DNA from: Mugil cephalus
Lineage: Eukaryota; Chordata; Actinopteri; Mugiliformes; Mugilidae
Direction of reading: 5' to 3'
Length of the DNA: 64,000 bases
Assembly (NCBI RefSeq): GCF_022458985.1
Contig: NC_061773.1
Span: 3,478,001-3,542,000, forward strand
Shown here: one piece after another, positions 31,893-45,799 of the stretch
How positions within the stretch are numbered: position 1 is the first letter of the stretch
Layout of the letters: each line of letters begins with the position of its first letter
Notes under the pieces: model-generated
Database searches by the model: none
What the model was told of the DNA's origin: nothing
What the model saw: the letters and a program-made list of their open reading frames with translations, nothing else
Translations under genes and position numbers: made by a program

Positions 31893-32944
31893 GAGCCGCG
31901 GCTGTCGCTGGGAGGAGACAAGCACCAAGGAGAGGATCAAGCAGATCAGGCAAACAAAGAGGAAGCAGAGAAAACAGGGGGGAGGGGAGCCCAGGAAAAA
32001 TACTAGACACAAAAACATAACATTGAAGGCTTTTTATTATTATTTTCCATGTACTTGCACGTTTCCTCGTTCTCGTTACTTTGGAGAAAATCTGCAGCTC
32101 TCGTCTTGTTCCTGTGGCATCAAATATCCTTGGAGGCAAAACTAAAGCAGAAGATTTAAAGGAAAGGAAACTGACATTTTGCACATACGGTTTCTCTTTC
32201 ATTTCAAGCATTCGATTTAGGTTTTATTATCTCAGGTGGAATATGCACTATATAATATACAATGGATGTCAAATGTAGTTTTTGGTTTTCCTTATGCATA
32301 GATATATTTTAATGCATAACTATTAGTATGTTGAATAAAACTATGGTGGAGAGATCCTTTAAGAAGATAGACGAAGAATAACACCAGAGGTCAGGAAATA
32401 AGTCTGAGACTAATGCTGTGTTCACATCACATGGATAGATCACAGAGATGGGGCAGAGAAGCTTATGATGACACTTACGTACGTGTCATCAGATAACCCA
32501 GAGAGAGACGGACACGTGAGGGTTGAATCTGCATCGCCAAAACAAAGTCTTCTGTTATACTGTGTTAAATGATCATAGCAGTAGAGTTTTCATGTTGATA
32601 TGAACACTGTTTACAAGTTGGATGGTTGGATAGGCAATGTAAGGACAAGTTCAGAACAAAAATAGGGCTGCATATATGGAAAAACACTAAGCTGCATTGA
32701 TGTCACCATGTTACATCAGGCGCCACAATTAAAAGCCGTTTATAAAAACTGAAAAATCCTCTGTGGCAAGCTTTCCTGTGTAGTGGGTTTGAGGCCATGA
32801 GGTGCTGTGACTGACGTTGTATTGTCAGTGGTTTACACCACCTAACTATTGGATAATTCAAAAAATGGACAAAGATATGCTCTGCTAGTGACAAGTACAA
32901 ACCTGCGACAGCACCCACCTGTCACTGAAAGTGGTCAAGCTCTT

Positions 32945-33190
32945 AACCATTCATAACTTTATAACTAATCGTTATTAACATTTAAATGAGTTACAGTATT
33001 CACGCCCATACATCCGACATGAATCATCAAATTAGCTGTAGACACCAAAACAGTTTTTTGAGGCTATAGGCATGTTTATTTCCTGGCATTTTGAACATGG
33101 GGGTCTATGGGGCCTGACTCAAATATGTAGACAGCACCAAGTGGCCAGTTTATTAACAGCAGAATTTGTAGCTTTGTTGTAAGAGGCCGT
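32945..33190. repeat. Teleost dispersed repeat ('gggggtctatgggg' type)
   Basis: 'ataactttataactaatcgt', 'cccatacatccgacatgaat', 'caaattagctgtagacacca' and 'catgggggtctatggggcct' followed by 'caagtggccag' match, in order, a widespread teleost interspersed repeat. A related fragment is at 55635-55700. Confidence 0.65.
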
Positions 33191-34140
33191 CTATGATACT
33201 GCTGTACTACAGCATTATTCCTGGGAATGTTGCCAGCACAAATCCACTGCTAAAGTTGTTTTTCATTGACATCACCAACAGACTTAACACAGAGACAACA
33301 TTACACACATGGAAATACGTTTTCAAGATTTTAGAGATTAGATTATCTTTTTTAAAAGATTTATTGCACGCTAAAAGTTTATAATGGGACCTTGCTCTCG
33401 GTGAAATAAATAATGTTGCACAGTGACACACAAGCTCTTCTTAAGTAACCTCAAGGAAATGAGTGGGAAGACTCACATTTTGTAAAATAAACATCCTAGT
33501 GCATTGTCCATTTTCTAAATTTATTCTCACACTGTAACTGCTGTATCTCAAAGACAAACACCCCTTTCCAGTACGGTTCCAGTGGTAAATAACTCAGTTC
33601 CTGTCTACGATAATCAAATTCTTAATATAGTAGCTAGAACTGAAGAGCACTTAAGTTTGTGGAAAACACACTGGAAGACTGTTAAGTGGTGTAATCTTCA
33701 ATATATGAAATATATATTCAATATATATATATATATATATATTTGCTTTATATGTTTTATCCATAAAATTGATTGCGATTAGATTTAAATCGCAAGTAAA
33801 AAAAAAATGCAGGTTAGTAGGTACCTTCACTAGACCTGCTCACCCATGCTTCAAATTAACCAGACAAATTAAACTGAGAGTTTCTTTGTAAGGTGCAGTC
33901 AACCTTACGACTCTGACCGAGATGAGGTACTGTAGTCAGGTACAGGTCACTGGATGGTTACAGCCTAATCACACACTAATCTCTGATGTTCCAGTTCTGC
34001 ACTGGGATTACTATACACGGCAAGAAAGTATCCAGATCTGGGCTGGGAGGAGATTAAATGATCAGGACTTGAAGTGGAAACCGACTCGTTTGACGCCCCG
34101 CTGGACTGGAGTGAAAAGTGGATCAGAACAAAAGAAAGAA

Positions 34141-34141
<1 letters not shown>

Positions 34142-34178
<37 letters not shown>
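34142..34178. repeat. (TG)n microsatellite
   Basis: Pure TG array of about 18 units. Confidence 0.95.
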
Positions 34179-37100
34179 AAAGGGTACACCCTAGGCTTCC
34201 CAGACTTTCTGATCCCAGGATCTAGAGAACAATGGACCTCATGCTGCAAGTGCACCTTTTGGCAAAAACAAAAAAAAAAACAAAAAAAAAAAAAAAAGAA
34301 AACATGGCAGTATCATTTTACCATGTTAAGGATGTAGTTGTGTAATTACACAGGTGGAGAGTGGGCTTCAATAGTGTGGTCAGAGAAGAACATGTGCATT
34401 ATTTTGTGTTCACACTAAACATTGTAACATGAAGGAGACTCGGGCTGATGGAAAATATACCACAGCTCAAATAAAGCTTTTAAACTTAAAACCATGGCAT
34501 GACAAGATCCTACTGAACAGATGAGGATTATGACAGATGCAGAAAAAGCCTGTAATCATATATGTCCATTTGAAACTTCCTAGCCCACTTGCCCTGGTTT
34601 CACTGATGTGTCAGTGTTATGTCAGCTTAGCACGACTTCCCCACTCATCTTATGGGTGTCTGCCCTTGGACAAAAGGTCCAGGCAGCGCGACAGAAGGCC
34701 CACAGTCCAGCTATGAATCAGAGCAGTGACCAAATGTCCTGTAATGTATGGCCTTCTATGGACACGGTGGTCAGTCACTGCACACTCCAGCCACCAGAAC
34801 TTGCAGCAGCAGAATTTTCTGGACACCCATGAGCTTAGATGCTGATGTGATTATGATGATTGACTAGCTGTAAGGACATGACTGATCCTCATTAAACACA
34901 CGTTTTTGGTGCAGTTACCCATCTGGGAAGGTCAGTCACCACCACCACCAAAAAAGGCCACAAACAAAACAAGAAGACAAAACGAAGAATTCATGTGGAC
35001 TCAACGATTGCTGGAATGAGTTTGTGAATATAGGAGGAGGCCACATTAAAAAATAAATGTGCTGAAAGGCCATGCATGTATTAAAAGGCTGACTCTGCCT
35101 TGCTCTAAATAAAAACATCCAAATACGTTGTTTGCAGAAAAGTATAGCTCTTTTCTCAATGACATGCATGCCGGTATTAAGTCTGTACTTGATACCAAGG
35201 TGTCATATTGGTGAGGGAACCCTCCCCCAGACCATATTTAGGAGGCTGACTCTGTTGTTTTTCATTTTAAAAGTACCATCAGCTCAGACCAGTACGTGTT
35301 TTAAGACAGAGCCATATAAACTTTGTAAAGTTAGACAAATTAATAATTTGTGTTTTTTTTGCAAACTTCACTTCCTAGAGGATAGATGACACTGTACAAA
35401 ACATTTTGACCTAGAGAGTTTGACCTATTTTGGTCTGGCTCACTGAGTTTAGTGTCTGCATAGTGGCACAGTTTGCTCAGTGTATTGAGTTTTATATCAC
35501 TCAGACTGATTCTGAAACATCAGAATTTCAATTACCGTCAGATGAGTCACAGATCTTGTAGTGGATGGAACGAAGGGTAAACAGCTGAGCTGCTGGGCAG
35601 GGAGAGTCTTGATATTTTCATGTCTTGGAAATCAACACATTACTATTCTACTGACTTGACAAGCCATTTCCTAGTAGGTCCACAAGCCCCCCCTTTCTTC
35701 CCTAGACACGTGAGAAACATGGATATGAGTGATGGCCGCATATGTTTCTTCAATTAGGCTTCAGGCTGTTGCAGTCAGTATCTGTGTGTTGATAGTAATG
35801 AGTGTTGCAGGCACTCTGACACCTAAAGCTCAGTCAAGGACAGGCTTGTTTACTCCAGCACGCCCTACCACCACCCACACTCCTCTCATTCCTCCTTCTG
35901 CCAATCCCTTTGTCTATAATGGAAAAAAAAGGCTCACACAATCACATGGGGGTGAGTGAATGGCATTGAAAATACTATCAAAACACCTGTTAGTCATTTG
36001 ATGCACCTATGCCAACACAATAAAACCATAAATGATACATTGCGGAAAAACATTTGTGTTGATTATTACTTTGCTCTTTTGAGCCTTTTCACTTATAACA
36101 GTAAGACCCAAGACCTTACTTACAATAGATAAGGACAGATAAGGACAGAATGCTGGAAATGTGTCAATACATTTTTTTCTATTATATTTCATTTTTTCTT
36201 ACAATAAATCTATTCAGCCAGTGACAAACATGAGTTGTTCAGTTCTTGGAAAGCAATGAGGATGTTTGATAGTAAAGTAAATACAATCATAAAACGTGAC
36301 AAACAGCCGTGTCCAGTAAAACCTGATAGGACTTCCTCTACTGATTCCACTGTTTTTCTGAGTGAAACTTGGGGATTGGGTGTAAACTCTCTTAGGGCCA
36401 TCACTCAAGGTATATGAGAAACAAACCTTTTATGTGGCATTTACACAAGGAGGGGTTATCAAAACCAGAGGGTAAAGACTGAAAAAATAGATAGGCTTTA
36501 CTTTACACCGGTTGATAATACTCTGTGGAATAGGTTTATGTCGGTACTATCTTCTGATGATTGCTGTCAGGATTAAATTTATTACGATCCTCACGTGGTC
36601 ACGTGAACAAACAAAAGGTGGATAATTATGAACATGTGCTTATTGAGAATGCAGATTGTGATAAACTACAGGAAGAGACCAGATCTTTGGTTAGTGAACA
36701 GCCCCAGACACCATACCTGTAGTTGCACTAAACATGGCTATGGAGAGCAGCCGTACAAGTTTAACTGCAGATACTTCAAGTACACTGGACACATTCCTCA
36801 AGTACATTCCTGAAACTACACCGAGTCTATTAAACTGTAGCTCACTGGGCCGTACTGCTGTGGTCTATGGCCTGAAGGGAAAAGCTATTGCCATGGATGA
36901 TCCCCACAAAGCGACTTTCTCCAGGTTTGTTATTTTGACTAAACTTTAAGCCGCTGGATTTTTTAATAAGGAGCAAACGCTCCTAAACAATACAAGGGAA
37001 TCCACTAGCTATCACATGCATAGAATTAAATGCTAAATCCCCCGTGGCGTAGCCCCAACAGAAGCTGTACTTGTTCTATGACAGGAATGCCCCTTTCTAG

Positions 37101-37669
37101 TGCTGGAGATAAATGCATGGAGTCACCACCTAACTAGGCTGCTGTTGGTGCTAATACCACACTATCAGCCAGACACTCTCAACGTGTCAGTGAACAAACA
37201 GCCAGATCATGAGCGGCTCTGAAGGAGGCGCTTGACTCCTTATCTTTGGTCTGCAGGGTGGCTGGCCTGATTTAAGGTGGGGTCACCTGGAATGTCTGTT
37301 TGTAAACATGCACTCTAAATGTGAGGCATGGAGAATATTTAACGAAGAATGACTGCGTGAGCGTGTGCGGTGACATCACCGTTATGTTGCCGTCTGTTGT
37401 GCCGGGCCGGCGCTCTCATGCTTGGGTTGAAAATGACGGGATGTGTTCGACAGCCTCTGTGTTATGGCCCAGTTTCTACATGCAGCACATCAATACTAAT
37501 TCTGCACCAGCACGTCACCATGGGAACAGTTTCCACAGGACTGTGCGTACATGAGCAGTGTGGGGAATTCAAGGTTTTGTTGGCTTGCGGGAAGTTAAGA
37601 AGAGACTAGTTTTGTTAAGTAGGATTAACATTTCAAAGAAAGAATAATATTTAAAGCACATTTACTCCA

Positions 37670-37735
37670 GTCAGCCACAACATTAAAACCACCTGCCCTG
37701 CACATCCCAGAGTCACTGAATCTGTTTGGGATCTG
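37670..37735. mobile_element. Terminus of TA-flanked inverted-repeat family (variant)
   Basis: 'cagtcagccacaacattaaa' followed by accacctgcc is the left terminus of the family described at 55097-55540. Only the end is recognisable; the sequence then diverges. Confidence 0.45.
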
Positions 37736-39578
37736 GGGAGTTTGACGGATGGATAAACACCTCAAGTTTTTTTTTATGTTTCTAAGTCGCTCCGGAGCAA
37801 GTCACTCACTTCAGCGTTTCCAGGTTGTGACCGATTCCGATATTACATATCTGTGTCCGATATGTAACCTCACTGGCTTCCCGTCCAGTGATCGTTATAG
37901 CTCTGCACAAATAGTTTTACATTTGCACACCCTGCAACACTGAACCCCCATCCAAACTTCAATTTTGTGACCCCTGACCTCTAATAAACAACTAAAAGTA
38001 GGATGATGTGCACTGATACGTTTTGATTTCCGTCTGGCCTGTTTGTGAAATGAGGTCACATTCCATGTCTGCAGTCCAGGATCTGGTTGGCTAACGGTCT
38101 GTGTACCTTCGGGTACTTTTCTCAGTCGTCACATCAAGTCTGTTTCACGTGCTCTGTCCCAGGCACTGACCATCAGCCAACTTCCCTCCTGCCCCATGAG
38201 TCTCCACCACAATGCTGTACTCGTCCACTCCGGGCGAGCGGATCAGAATGAACTGACACAGGCAGGGAATTACAGAATGTGTACAAATGAAATGTGGCAC
38301 ATTTTATACATCGTACAAACTGCAGCATCAACTCGTCGCCATCCTATAAATCTGCTCAGTAGCTCATTTCCAAAAATACCCATGTTACAGATAAAAAGAA
38401 AATAGCCCTGTTCTAGTTTTTTTTTTTTTTTCTAGGTTCAGGAATTTGATGCCAACGGTTAGTAGATATTTCTATAAAACAGACAGAAAGTTGCTGTACA
38501 CATTATACTTTCTTTAATCAAACAGAGCTCCTTCTCATCACAGCAGGCCTTGATCTTTAACTTCTCTCTGTATCCAACTAGCTGTCAACACCTTTGCTAC
38601 TTAGGAGCAGACTGCAGCACTCATAGAGTTTCCTGAGAGCAACAGATACACAAGCACACATGCGGATACAGGGATAAATCAAAACAAGGTGTAAACTCGG
38701 AATTCTCCTCATGCAACGCGATGATGCAACTAAACAAGACTATACTTAAACACTGCGATCACAACGTGTGCTTCACCCATTGCTCCTTATTGATATGGTG
38801 ATCGGCTACAAATAGACTGCAAATGGACATTCAATACAAGCAGTGTGGTCACCAGTTCAAAGCCCTGCACTCAACATGCTTCTCAAACTAGTCAATACTG
38901 CAAACAGGACACGGTTCAAGGACTAATCAACACTCAATTTGATTTTATATTGGCGAATATTTATCTTATTCCTAGAGTAACGGGAACACTTTTGTTTTTC
39001 TTGAAATGCAAACTTGCAAATATAGATCGGGTCCTGTACTGACACGCTGGGTCTTACACGCCTGGAAAGCTCAGTGGGTGGAGACGGTAGAGAAAAAGAA
39101 AACAAACTTTCTAACCTCGTGGTCTAAAGGATTTGCTTTTCTTCAGATGGGCAAAAAGTCACTAGCATCTGTCTCTGGTATGTTCCCTGAGGCTTTCTCA
39201 AACCCAGGGGGTTAAACGACAGCAGTGGAGAGCTGTGAATATCAGTTGCTTTTGACTTTGAACTAAAACTCACAAATCTGGTTTATACGTTTGCAGCCTG
39301 TGTTTAACTCCGAAACAACAGTAAATGAGTTGAAATCACATGATCTGAGTTGATCTTCTCAGGAAAGCGGAGCATAGTCCAGACTGCACATGCACACACC
39401 TCCCTGCAGCTCACTGTACATTAACAAGTTCCATATGACCTAAGTATGCAGAGAGTGTGCAAAAAAAGGACATTTACATAAACAAACCCACTCCTCCGTG
39501 CTCTCCACGTGTTGTACAGGATGTCACGTGGCGCCTAGGACTGCCAAAGAGCAAGACCCATAATATTTGGATTTTCAT

Positions 39579-39610
<32 letters not shown>
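39579..39610. repeat. (CA)n microsatellite
   Basis: About 16 CA units. Confidence 0.93.
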
Positions 39611-39616
<6 letters not shown>

Positions 39617-40351
39617 AAAATATGTATTCTGCCTGAGCTCAGACTTGTGCAGACCTAAGATTCAGCTCAAAACAAACAAGGCAGGGAGAGTTTCACCATT
39701 CAAGGGCGTACATGAACAGAAGCTCAGCAAATCACATAGAATCATTTCGGTCAAATTTTAAACGCAGGAAGCATGACCGAGCTGAACAAAACTAAGGAAT
39801 ACTTCAGTGACAAATTCTGTTTCAGGCTGTTCAGAGTGGCACAGCTCCACGAGATTCTCTCAACATTTCTGGGATCCTAAAGACGATGTAGAGAAATGAA
39901 CACACTCAGGAATGCATAGTTGTGCAGTTGAGTCAAGGGTTCTGTCTTACATCTGTGACAAAGAGTCCGGCTGCTTGTCCCTGTTCCTGTATCTAATGGG
40001 AAGGAAGTAAAATGCTGGCTAGCTTTTCTTTGGTGGCAGTGAAAAGTAAAAGTATTTATTTCATTTTTTACATGCAAAGGTCATGGACATGGGTCCTCAC
40101 CACTTCGTGTAACAGCCCCTTTACCGCTGTGTGCACTTTAGAGCACACCCATTTTCTTTTTCCAGGAAAATGGAGTAAACATCTGCTGAAAAAGTCAGAA
40201 TCAAGACTCCTCCCTACTTGGCTGGACATAGAGAGAGTGTTTTTGTTTTCAGTCTGCAGATGTGAGGGCCTCTGGAGTTCCCTCGCATATCATTGGTGTG
40301 CGAAAATGTGTGTGGGTGTGTGTTCATGGCCTGAGCATGTCTGCGCATGCC

Positions 40352-40380
40352 TATGTGTGTGTGTGTGTGTGTGTGTGTGC
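40352..40380. repeat. (TG)n microsatellite
   Basis: About 14 TG units inside a longer TG-rich stretch (40305-40380). A 144-residue open frame across it is a repeat artefact. Confidence 0.9.
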
Positions 40381-41115
40381 ATACGTATGAGCTTGAGATA
40401 CAGCAAGGGGGGAATACAACTCCTGTGTGCTCCTCATGTTATGTAACAGTACGAAGAATACAATCTGACAGTATTTGAACCGCATGACATAGATTTGACA
40501 GGGAGCACATGGTGTTCACAAGTAGCAGCCCTGGAAAAATAAAGATTTCACAACTAACCATAGACATTAGCGGCCTCTACTTTGTGCAATTCACAATGTA
40601 GCGCTTATTGTGAGAACTTAAGAGGCGGTTGGTGAAAAAGCACGGTAATAAAAACAGAATAAAATTAGAAATGTAAGTTAGATTGCAAGCATACAGTGGT
40701 GTGAAAAAGTGTTGGCCTCTTCTGGATTTTCTTTTTTTTTTTCATGTTTGTCACACCTAAATGTATCGAATCATCAAACAAATATAAATATAACACAAAG
40801 ACAACATAAATGAACACAAATGCAGTTTTTAAAAGTTTTTTATTATTAAGGGGGGGAAAAAAATCCAAACCTACATGGGCATGTGCATTTGTTTAAAACA
40901 TAAATTACTTGTGGTTTAATCACACCTGAGTCTGGTCTGGAAAAGGTTATACATCCATTTCTAAAGCTTTGGTACTCCAGCAAATCACAGTGAGAGCTAT
41001 TATCCCCAAACAGTGGTGAACCTTCCCAAAATTACCCCAAGAGCACATTGACGACTCATCCAAGAGGTCACAAAAGACCTTGCAACAACTTTCACTTGCC
41101 TCAGTTAAGGTCAGT

Positions 41116-41730
41116 CAGTGCATTTACATGCACAGCTTAATTGAGCTCTGCTTAAAATTTGACTTTCTGACTGGTCTTTGTCCCAGTTTACATGCAATGT
41201 GGAAAAAAATCGAATAATGCCCTCCTCCTTCACACTAGGTGGCGCTACGTATCTTTTCAGCGGGATAATACCACGTTAATATGGCCTGTTTTCCGGTTGA
41301 CCTATTACGTCATATAATAAACAACCGTCGTTCATGTGGCAGACCGGCATTTCAAAGAATAGGGATAATAGTACATTATTTAATCTCATATGTAATGTTG
41401 GCGCTACTTCTGATGCAGATAAGATGTGCGCTATCCCTCAGATGGTTCTTCTAGCAGATCCGTTTACTTTCTTCTTCTGCGACTGGCTTTCTTGGACGTT
41501 TTTGTTCCAGGGTCACACGCCAGCGCAGTGGTTGTGGAGCACGCGCACACACATTATTCGATTGAAAACTGCGGTTACCGTATACATGCCGGAGAAAATT
41601 CAATTCCAATCGCATTATCTGGGTGTCTTAATCGGATAATGAGAACTCCAATTTTAATCGGAGTAAGGTGTATCCATGCACTTAAGTTCTCCTGTTATAG
41701 TCCAATTAAGGCAATAATTAATTTTTTAAA
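41116..41730. mobile_element. Inverted-repeat element nested in the Tc1 copy
   Basis: The Tc1 sequence runs to 'ttaaggtcagt' and resumes at 'gttcatga'; the DNA between is foreign. It begins AGTGCATTTACATGCAC and, near 41671-41684, has the reverse complement of a related end (AAGTGCATGGATACACC), giving imperfect inverted repeats; TTAATTG and AATCGGAGTAA-type blocks are mirrored too. About 45 further bases separate the right inverted repeat from resumed Tc1 sequence. AGT may be duplicated at the junctions. Superfamily not determined (PIF/Harbinger-like 3-bp duplication is one option). Confidence 0.6.
41232..41245 (+). promoter_or_regulatory. CTCF-like motif inside a transposon
   Basis: ACACTAGGTGGCGC matches the CTCF consensus at 13 of 14 positions. 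It is inside the nested element at 41116-41730, so any binding site here would be transposon-borne. Confidence 0.4.
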
Positions 41731-42824
41731 GTGTTCATGATAAGTAGTATTCTGTCCTCAAGAAACTGAGCAAAATGGTCTCATGGCAGATGAATCCAAG
41801 ATGAAAACATTTTGATCCCCAAGACTTTTGTGAAAATACTCTGTGGACTGATGAGACAAAGGTTGAACTTATGGAAGGTGTGTGTCCCATTACATCTGGT
41901 ATAGAAGTAACACCGCATTTCAGAAAAAGGACATCATAGCAACAGTAAAACCTGGTGGAGGTAGTGTGATGGTCTGGGGCTGTTTTGCTGCTTCAGGACC
42001 TGGAAGACTTGCTGCGATAAACAGAACCATGAATTCTGTTGTCTACCAAAAAATCCTGAAGGAGAATGTCCGTCAATCTGTTCATGACCCCAACCTGAAG
42101 AGAACTTGGGTTCTGGACCAGGACAATGATGCAAAAGACACCATCAAGTCCAACCTGTGAATGGCCAAAGAAAACAAAATGAAGACTTTGGAGTGGCCTA
42201 GTCAAAGTCTTGACTCTTGAATCCTATTGAGATGCTGTGGCATGACCTTAAAAAGGTGGTTCATCCTGGAAAACCCTCCAATGTTGCTGAATAACTACAA
42301 TTCTGGAAAGATGAGTGGGCCAAAACTGCAGCTAAGAGGTGTAGGGGGCAACCACTATTTCACACAGGGTCATGTGGGTTTGAATTTTGTTTTCCCTTAA
42401 CAATAAAAACCTTATTTTAAAAACTGCATTCTGTGTTTCCTTGTGTTATCTTTGACTAATATTTAAATTGCCTTGATGATCTGAAACATTTAAGTGTGGC
42501 AAACATGCAAAAGCATAAGAAATCAGGAAGGGGGCAACTATTTTTCACACCGCCATCTAAGTATAAAGGAGGTAATTTGAACAAGCCTTTAAAATAATCA
42601 ATGCTTTTGTCTGTATTCCTGTGCTCCAGTGGTGCAGTATTCAGCATTTTTTTGCTTTATTACACAGCACCCAGTAGAGAGGTGAGGACATGTGGGGACA
42701 AGGGACAATAAGCAGCTTGCACTGCTAATTTCTATGAGTAAGCACAAAAAAGTAAGCAGTTCTGGAGGCATAAGCAGCATTTCATTTGTTTTTAGGTCAA
42801 CTAAATGCTGTGTATAAAAATATT

Positions 42825-42960
42825 AAAGAGATAGTTCAGTTTCTCTGAAATGAGGCTGGATGAGGTACATATCCATAGTAGATAGCGGTCCACACACCAC
42901 CCGTATGGAGAAGCAAACAGGTCATATTTGTTTCCATACTAGTTTAAGTGTATGCTCTAC
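42825..42960. repeat. Teleost dispersed repeat ('gatagttcag...gagaagcaaacagg' type)
   Basis: 'agagatagttcagtttctct', 'atgaggtacatatccatagt' and 'tagatagcggtcc' then 'ggagaagcaaacagg' are consecutive landmarks of a common teleost repeat. Confidence 0.6.
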
Positions 42961-43412
42961 TTTGAATATTTATACATATATTTACTTAAGCTTGAACTGA
43001 ACTCTCTGAACTGAAGCATTTATATCATTTGTTTGAAAGCCACTCCGCTCTGCAAACAGCAATTTCACCTCCAAGAACATGGGAATTTCTGATCTAGTGC
43101 TACATGATGGGTGTAACATTTCCCTGGCTGTGTTAAAATGTTGAACTTGACTACAATTTGTGTATGTTCTTAAAGTTAGAGTGACTGGAACAGAGCACCA
43201 GAGTTCAGTCCAAGACTCAGTGCACACAGTCTCACACACGATTGTGGAGTCCGTGTCTTAGCTGGCTGCTAACATCTGAAAATCCACATGGACCAAAACG
43301 TTTTATAGAAATAAATGTAACTTTTTAGACAGAGGTCATGCACATGTCTCAGATCAGTTCTGAACAGAGGAAGTGTGCCATGTGGACACACTGACATGCT
43401 GACACTATGCAG

Positions 43413-43492
43413 TGATCAGACATAACATTATGACCACTGACAGGAGAAATAAATAACCATTGACCATCTTGTAACAACGCAATGTTCTGACA
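43413..43492 (+). mobile_element. TA-flanked inverted-repeat family, left-end fragment
   Basis: 'gatcagacataacattatga' then ccactgacaggagaaataaa and a tgaccatcttgtaacaa block match the left 80 bases of the copies at 45354 and 55097; the rest of the element is absent. Confidence 0.7.
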
Positions 43493-45353
43493 TGGTCAGT
43501 GGCACTTTAGCCTAGACTGCTCTTGACTCCACTGCTGCTACATTTTCCGTGCTGAAAAACTACAGTGAGGCACGTCAACATAACATCTGGTACAAGAGGT
43601 TTGTTATCCACCTGAAGCATAGACATCAGTGTCCATAAGAGAATCCCAAAAGGGTCTTCTTAATACACCGTCCAGATGCACTGGTAATATCGTTTACATC
43701 GTCGTCTACATAAAAATGTCCTCCCATGCCTTGTGACTCTGCTGTGAACCCAGCTTCACATTCCCAGGGCTGCTGACAGGGATGAGTTAGTGAGCCGCCT
43801 AGAGGGCTATCACAAACTCCCCAAGCGCTCTTTTCTGATCCAAAATCAGAAGCCGTGTTCTTAGTACTACATTACTTCGAATTGCAACTGAGACAGTACA
43901 TGGGTGCGATGCAGAACTGCAATCGTTTGATGGGAGAGGCTCAGAGTTCATGAAGGATGTAAGTAAATGGCTTTAAATGCACGAGTGCCTACATTATCCT
44001 ACACTACATACTATTCTGCTCACATGCCTGGATTTATAATGTGAAAAAATGTAAGAGACTGGAAGTATAGCCCAGTCTAGGCTGTACACCATCACACAAC
44101 GTCTCACAAATTTTTAATTTTAACTTAAACATCAGGCCCGACTGTTTAAGGTCAGGTGAGGTTTGAAAGCTTTAAACTTGAAGCTGAGTGACAATTCCAT
44201 GACGTATTGAGCACAGACAATGCAGTCAAGTCAGTTTTGGATGTGGACTGAAGAAAATAGGGTTATGTCACATATTTGTTTTCATTTCATCATTCTCTTT
44301 GTGTTACTACAGAGAAGTCTACAAAGGAATTAGACACACCTTTAGAGAAACATTAAAAAAATGCATATGTGGTGTGTCTCTTAAATCTTTTAGTTCTCTG
44401 ACTAGTCACTGAGGTTTGGCTCTGGAATATTAAGGATCTATTATTGTCTATTCGAGCTATTTGTTACATAAGACATCTGCAATTATCCTACTTGTTCTTA
44501 TTCATAGATACTCTGCACCTGCATCACAAAAACCTCTCCGCACAAACTGCAAAGTGCTGATCCAAAAAGGGGCCACTTATCTTCCCAGATGCACGAGTTG
44601 CTTTTTTGAACAGTAAAAAAAAATGGGATGGTTATAAAGCAGAATGAGTGGCACTTAGGACTTGGCCGCATTATAATTGGAAGCATCTAAAAATGTGGGC
44701 TGAATATAATGAGCACTATAATGAGTATTAGTGGAACACATGTTCTCTACTCACGTGTCGCACTTCTCCCTAATTTTCTAACCGCTTGTCAGGGCATATA
44801 CACACTATGTGCTGTTGGTCAATAACACATCAGGCTAAAAGTTTTGAATCAATCTGCCTGGTACAGATCCCTATGGCAGAGCGATAACATTCTGACCTGT
44901 TATATGGCCCAAGTGTGTTTCAATGTCACATTGGCAGAGTTGAGTTGAATTTGAGATAGTGACTTTCAGCACAAACATGGAATAATTACTACTGCTAAAA
45001 TCTAGATTTTTAGATTGATTGTGTATTGACTGACAGTGTGAATCAATTTGTTGATAGTGCTCCTATCAGGATTTTACTTTGCTGCTTTGAGTCACTCTTA
45101 TTGCTAATTGCTTTTGCCACAGAGGACAGTGGTTCTCAGTGTAAAATCCACTGTGCAGTTAATGTTCAGCACTATAACACATTACACAGCTGATCCAACT
45201 AAAGTATTTTCCTCAGGAGTGGGCAGATAACACAGACTTAATGTAAGGAACGTTTCTAGTCACAGCAGTGTCACCCACTGCCCGTCTTTGAAGCATAACA
45301 TTTACGTCTCACATTTACTTATTTTACCTGAATTTTATCTAGGTGCTAGTATA

Positions 45354-45793
45354 CTCCGATCAGGCATAACATTATGACCACTGACAGGAGAAGTAAATAA
45401 CACTGACCATCTTGTGAGAATATGTTCTGCTGAGAAACGATTCGACCTGGCATTCGTGTAGATGTTACTTAGACATCCAGGCAGCCTCACTCCATAGCAG
45501 ATGACAGCATTCATCCGCAGCAGGATGCAGCCTGACACAGACACGCACAAAAATTCTTTAGGAACAACTCAAAAATAAAACAAAAAAAACATGAAGAACA
45601 GCACAAGATGTTGACCTGGCCTCCAAATTCACTAGATCCCAAACTGATCAAGTATCGTATATACAACTAAAAGACCCCCACTAACAACACTGTGTAGCCA
45701 GAATCTACAGGACAACCTCTGAAGGCCCATGTCCATTTTCTAATGAGTCACAACTGTTTTGGAAGCATAAGTGAGACCTACATAATATTAGGA
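45354..45793 (+). mobile_element. TA-flanked inverted-repeat family, copy 2
   Basis: Starts after TA (45352-45353) with CTCCGATCAGGCATAACATT. It then follows the family order: tgaccactgacaggagaagt, agcaggatgcagcctgacac, gttgacctggcctccaaatt, 'caaactgatcaagtatc' and 'taatattagg'. The right inverted terminus is lost. The Tc1-like WPPNSLDPKLIKY coding block is preserved near 45614. Confidence 0.75.
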
Positions 45794-45799
45794 TACTGT

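Larger units (their letters stand above)
31900..40690. other. Long region without recognised gene
   Basis: Nearly 9 kb with no exon that I can recognise on either strand. It holds microsatellites at 34142-34178 and 39579-39610, an A-rich tract at 34265-34305, the dispersed-repeat fragments listed below, and otherwise single-copy-looking AT-rich DNA. Open frames (up to 96 residues at 33965-34255) are artefacts of the CA/TG repeats or too short to judge. Confidence 0.5.
40694..42557 (+). mobile_element. Tc1-like DNA transposon with nested insertion
   Basis: Left end CAGTGGTGTGAAAAAGTGTT follows TA (40692-40693). The right end, with gggggcaac and tatttttcacaccgccatc, precedes TA (42558-42559), so both inverted ends are present. 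The transposase remnant at 41882-42160 reads ATVKPGGGSVMVWGCFAASGPGRLAAI, then MNSVVYQKILKENVR, then LKRTWVLDQDNDAKDT. That is a Tc1 DDE-domain order in which QQDNDPKHT has become DQDNDAKDT. Downstream, WPSQS-type and LNPIEMLWHDLK-type coding survives with frameshifts (42190-42260). A separate element of about 615 bp sits inside the 5' half (41116-41730). Without that insert the element is about 1.25 kb, short of a full Tc1, because parts of the N-terminal region are also gone. Inactive. Confidence 0.88.
42560..45350. other. Region without recognised gene
   Basis: Besides the entries at 42825 and 43413, only AT-rich DNA with short open frames is seen. Confidence 0.45.

Noticed and set aside
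40012..40446. 144-residue open frame on the plus strand
   Set aside because: Runs through a TG microsatellite (poly-VC coding) and has no domain.
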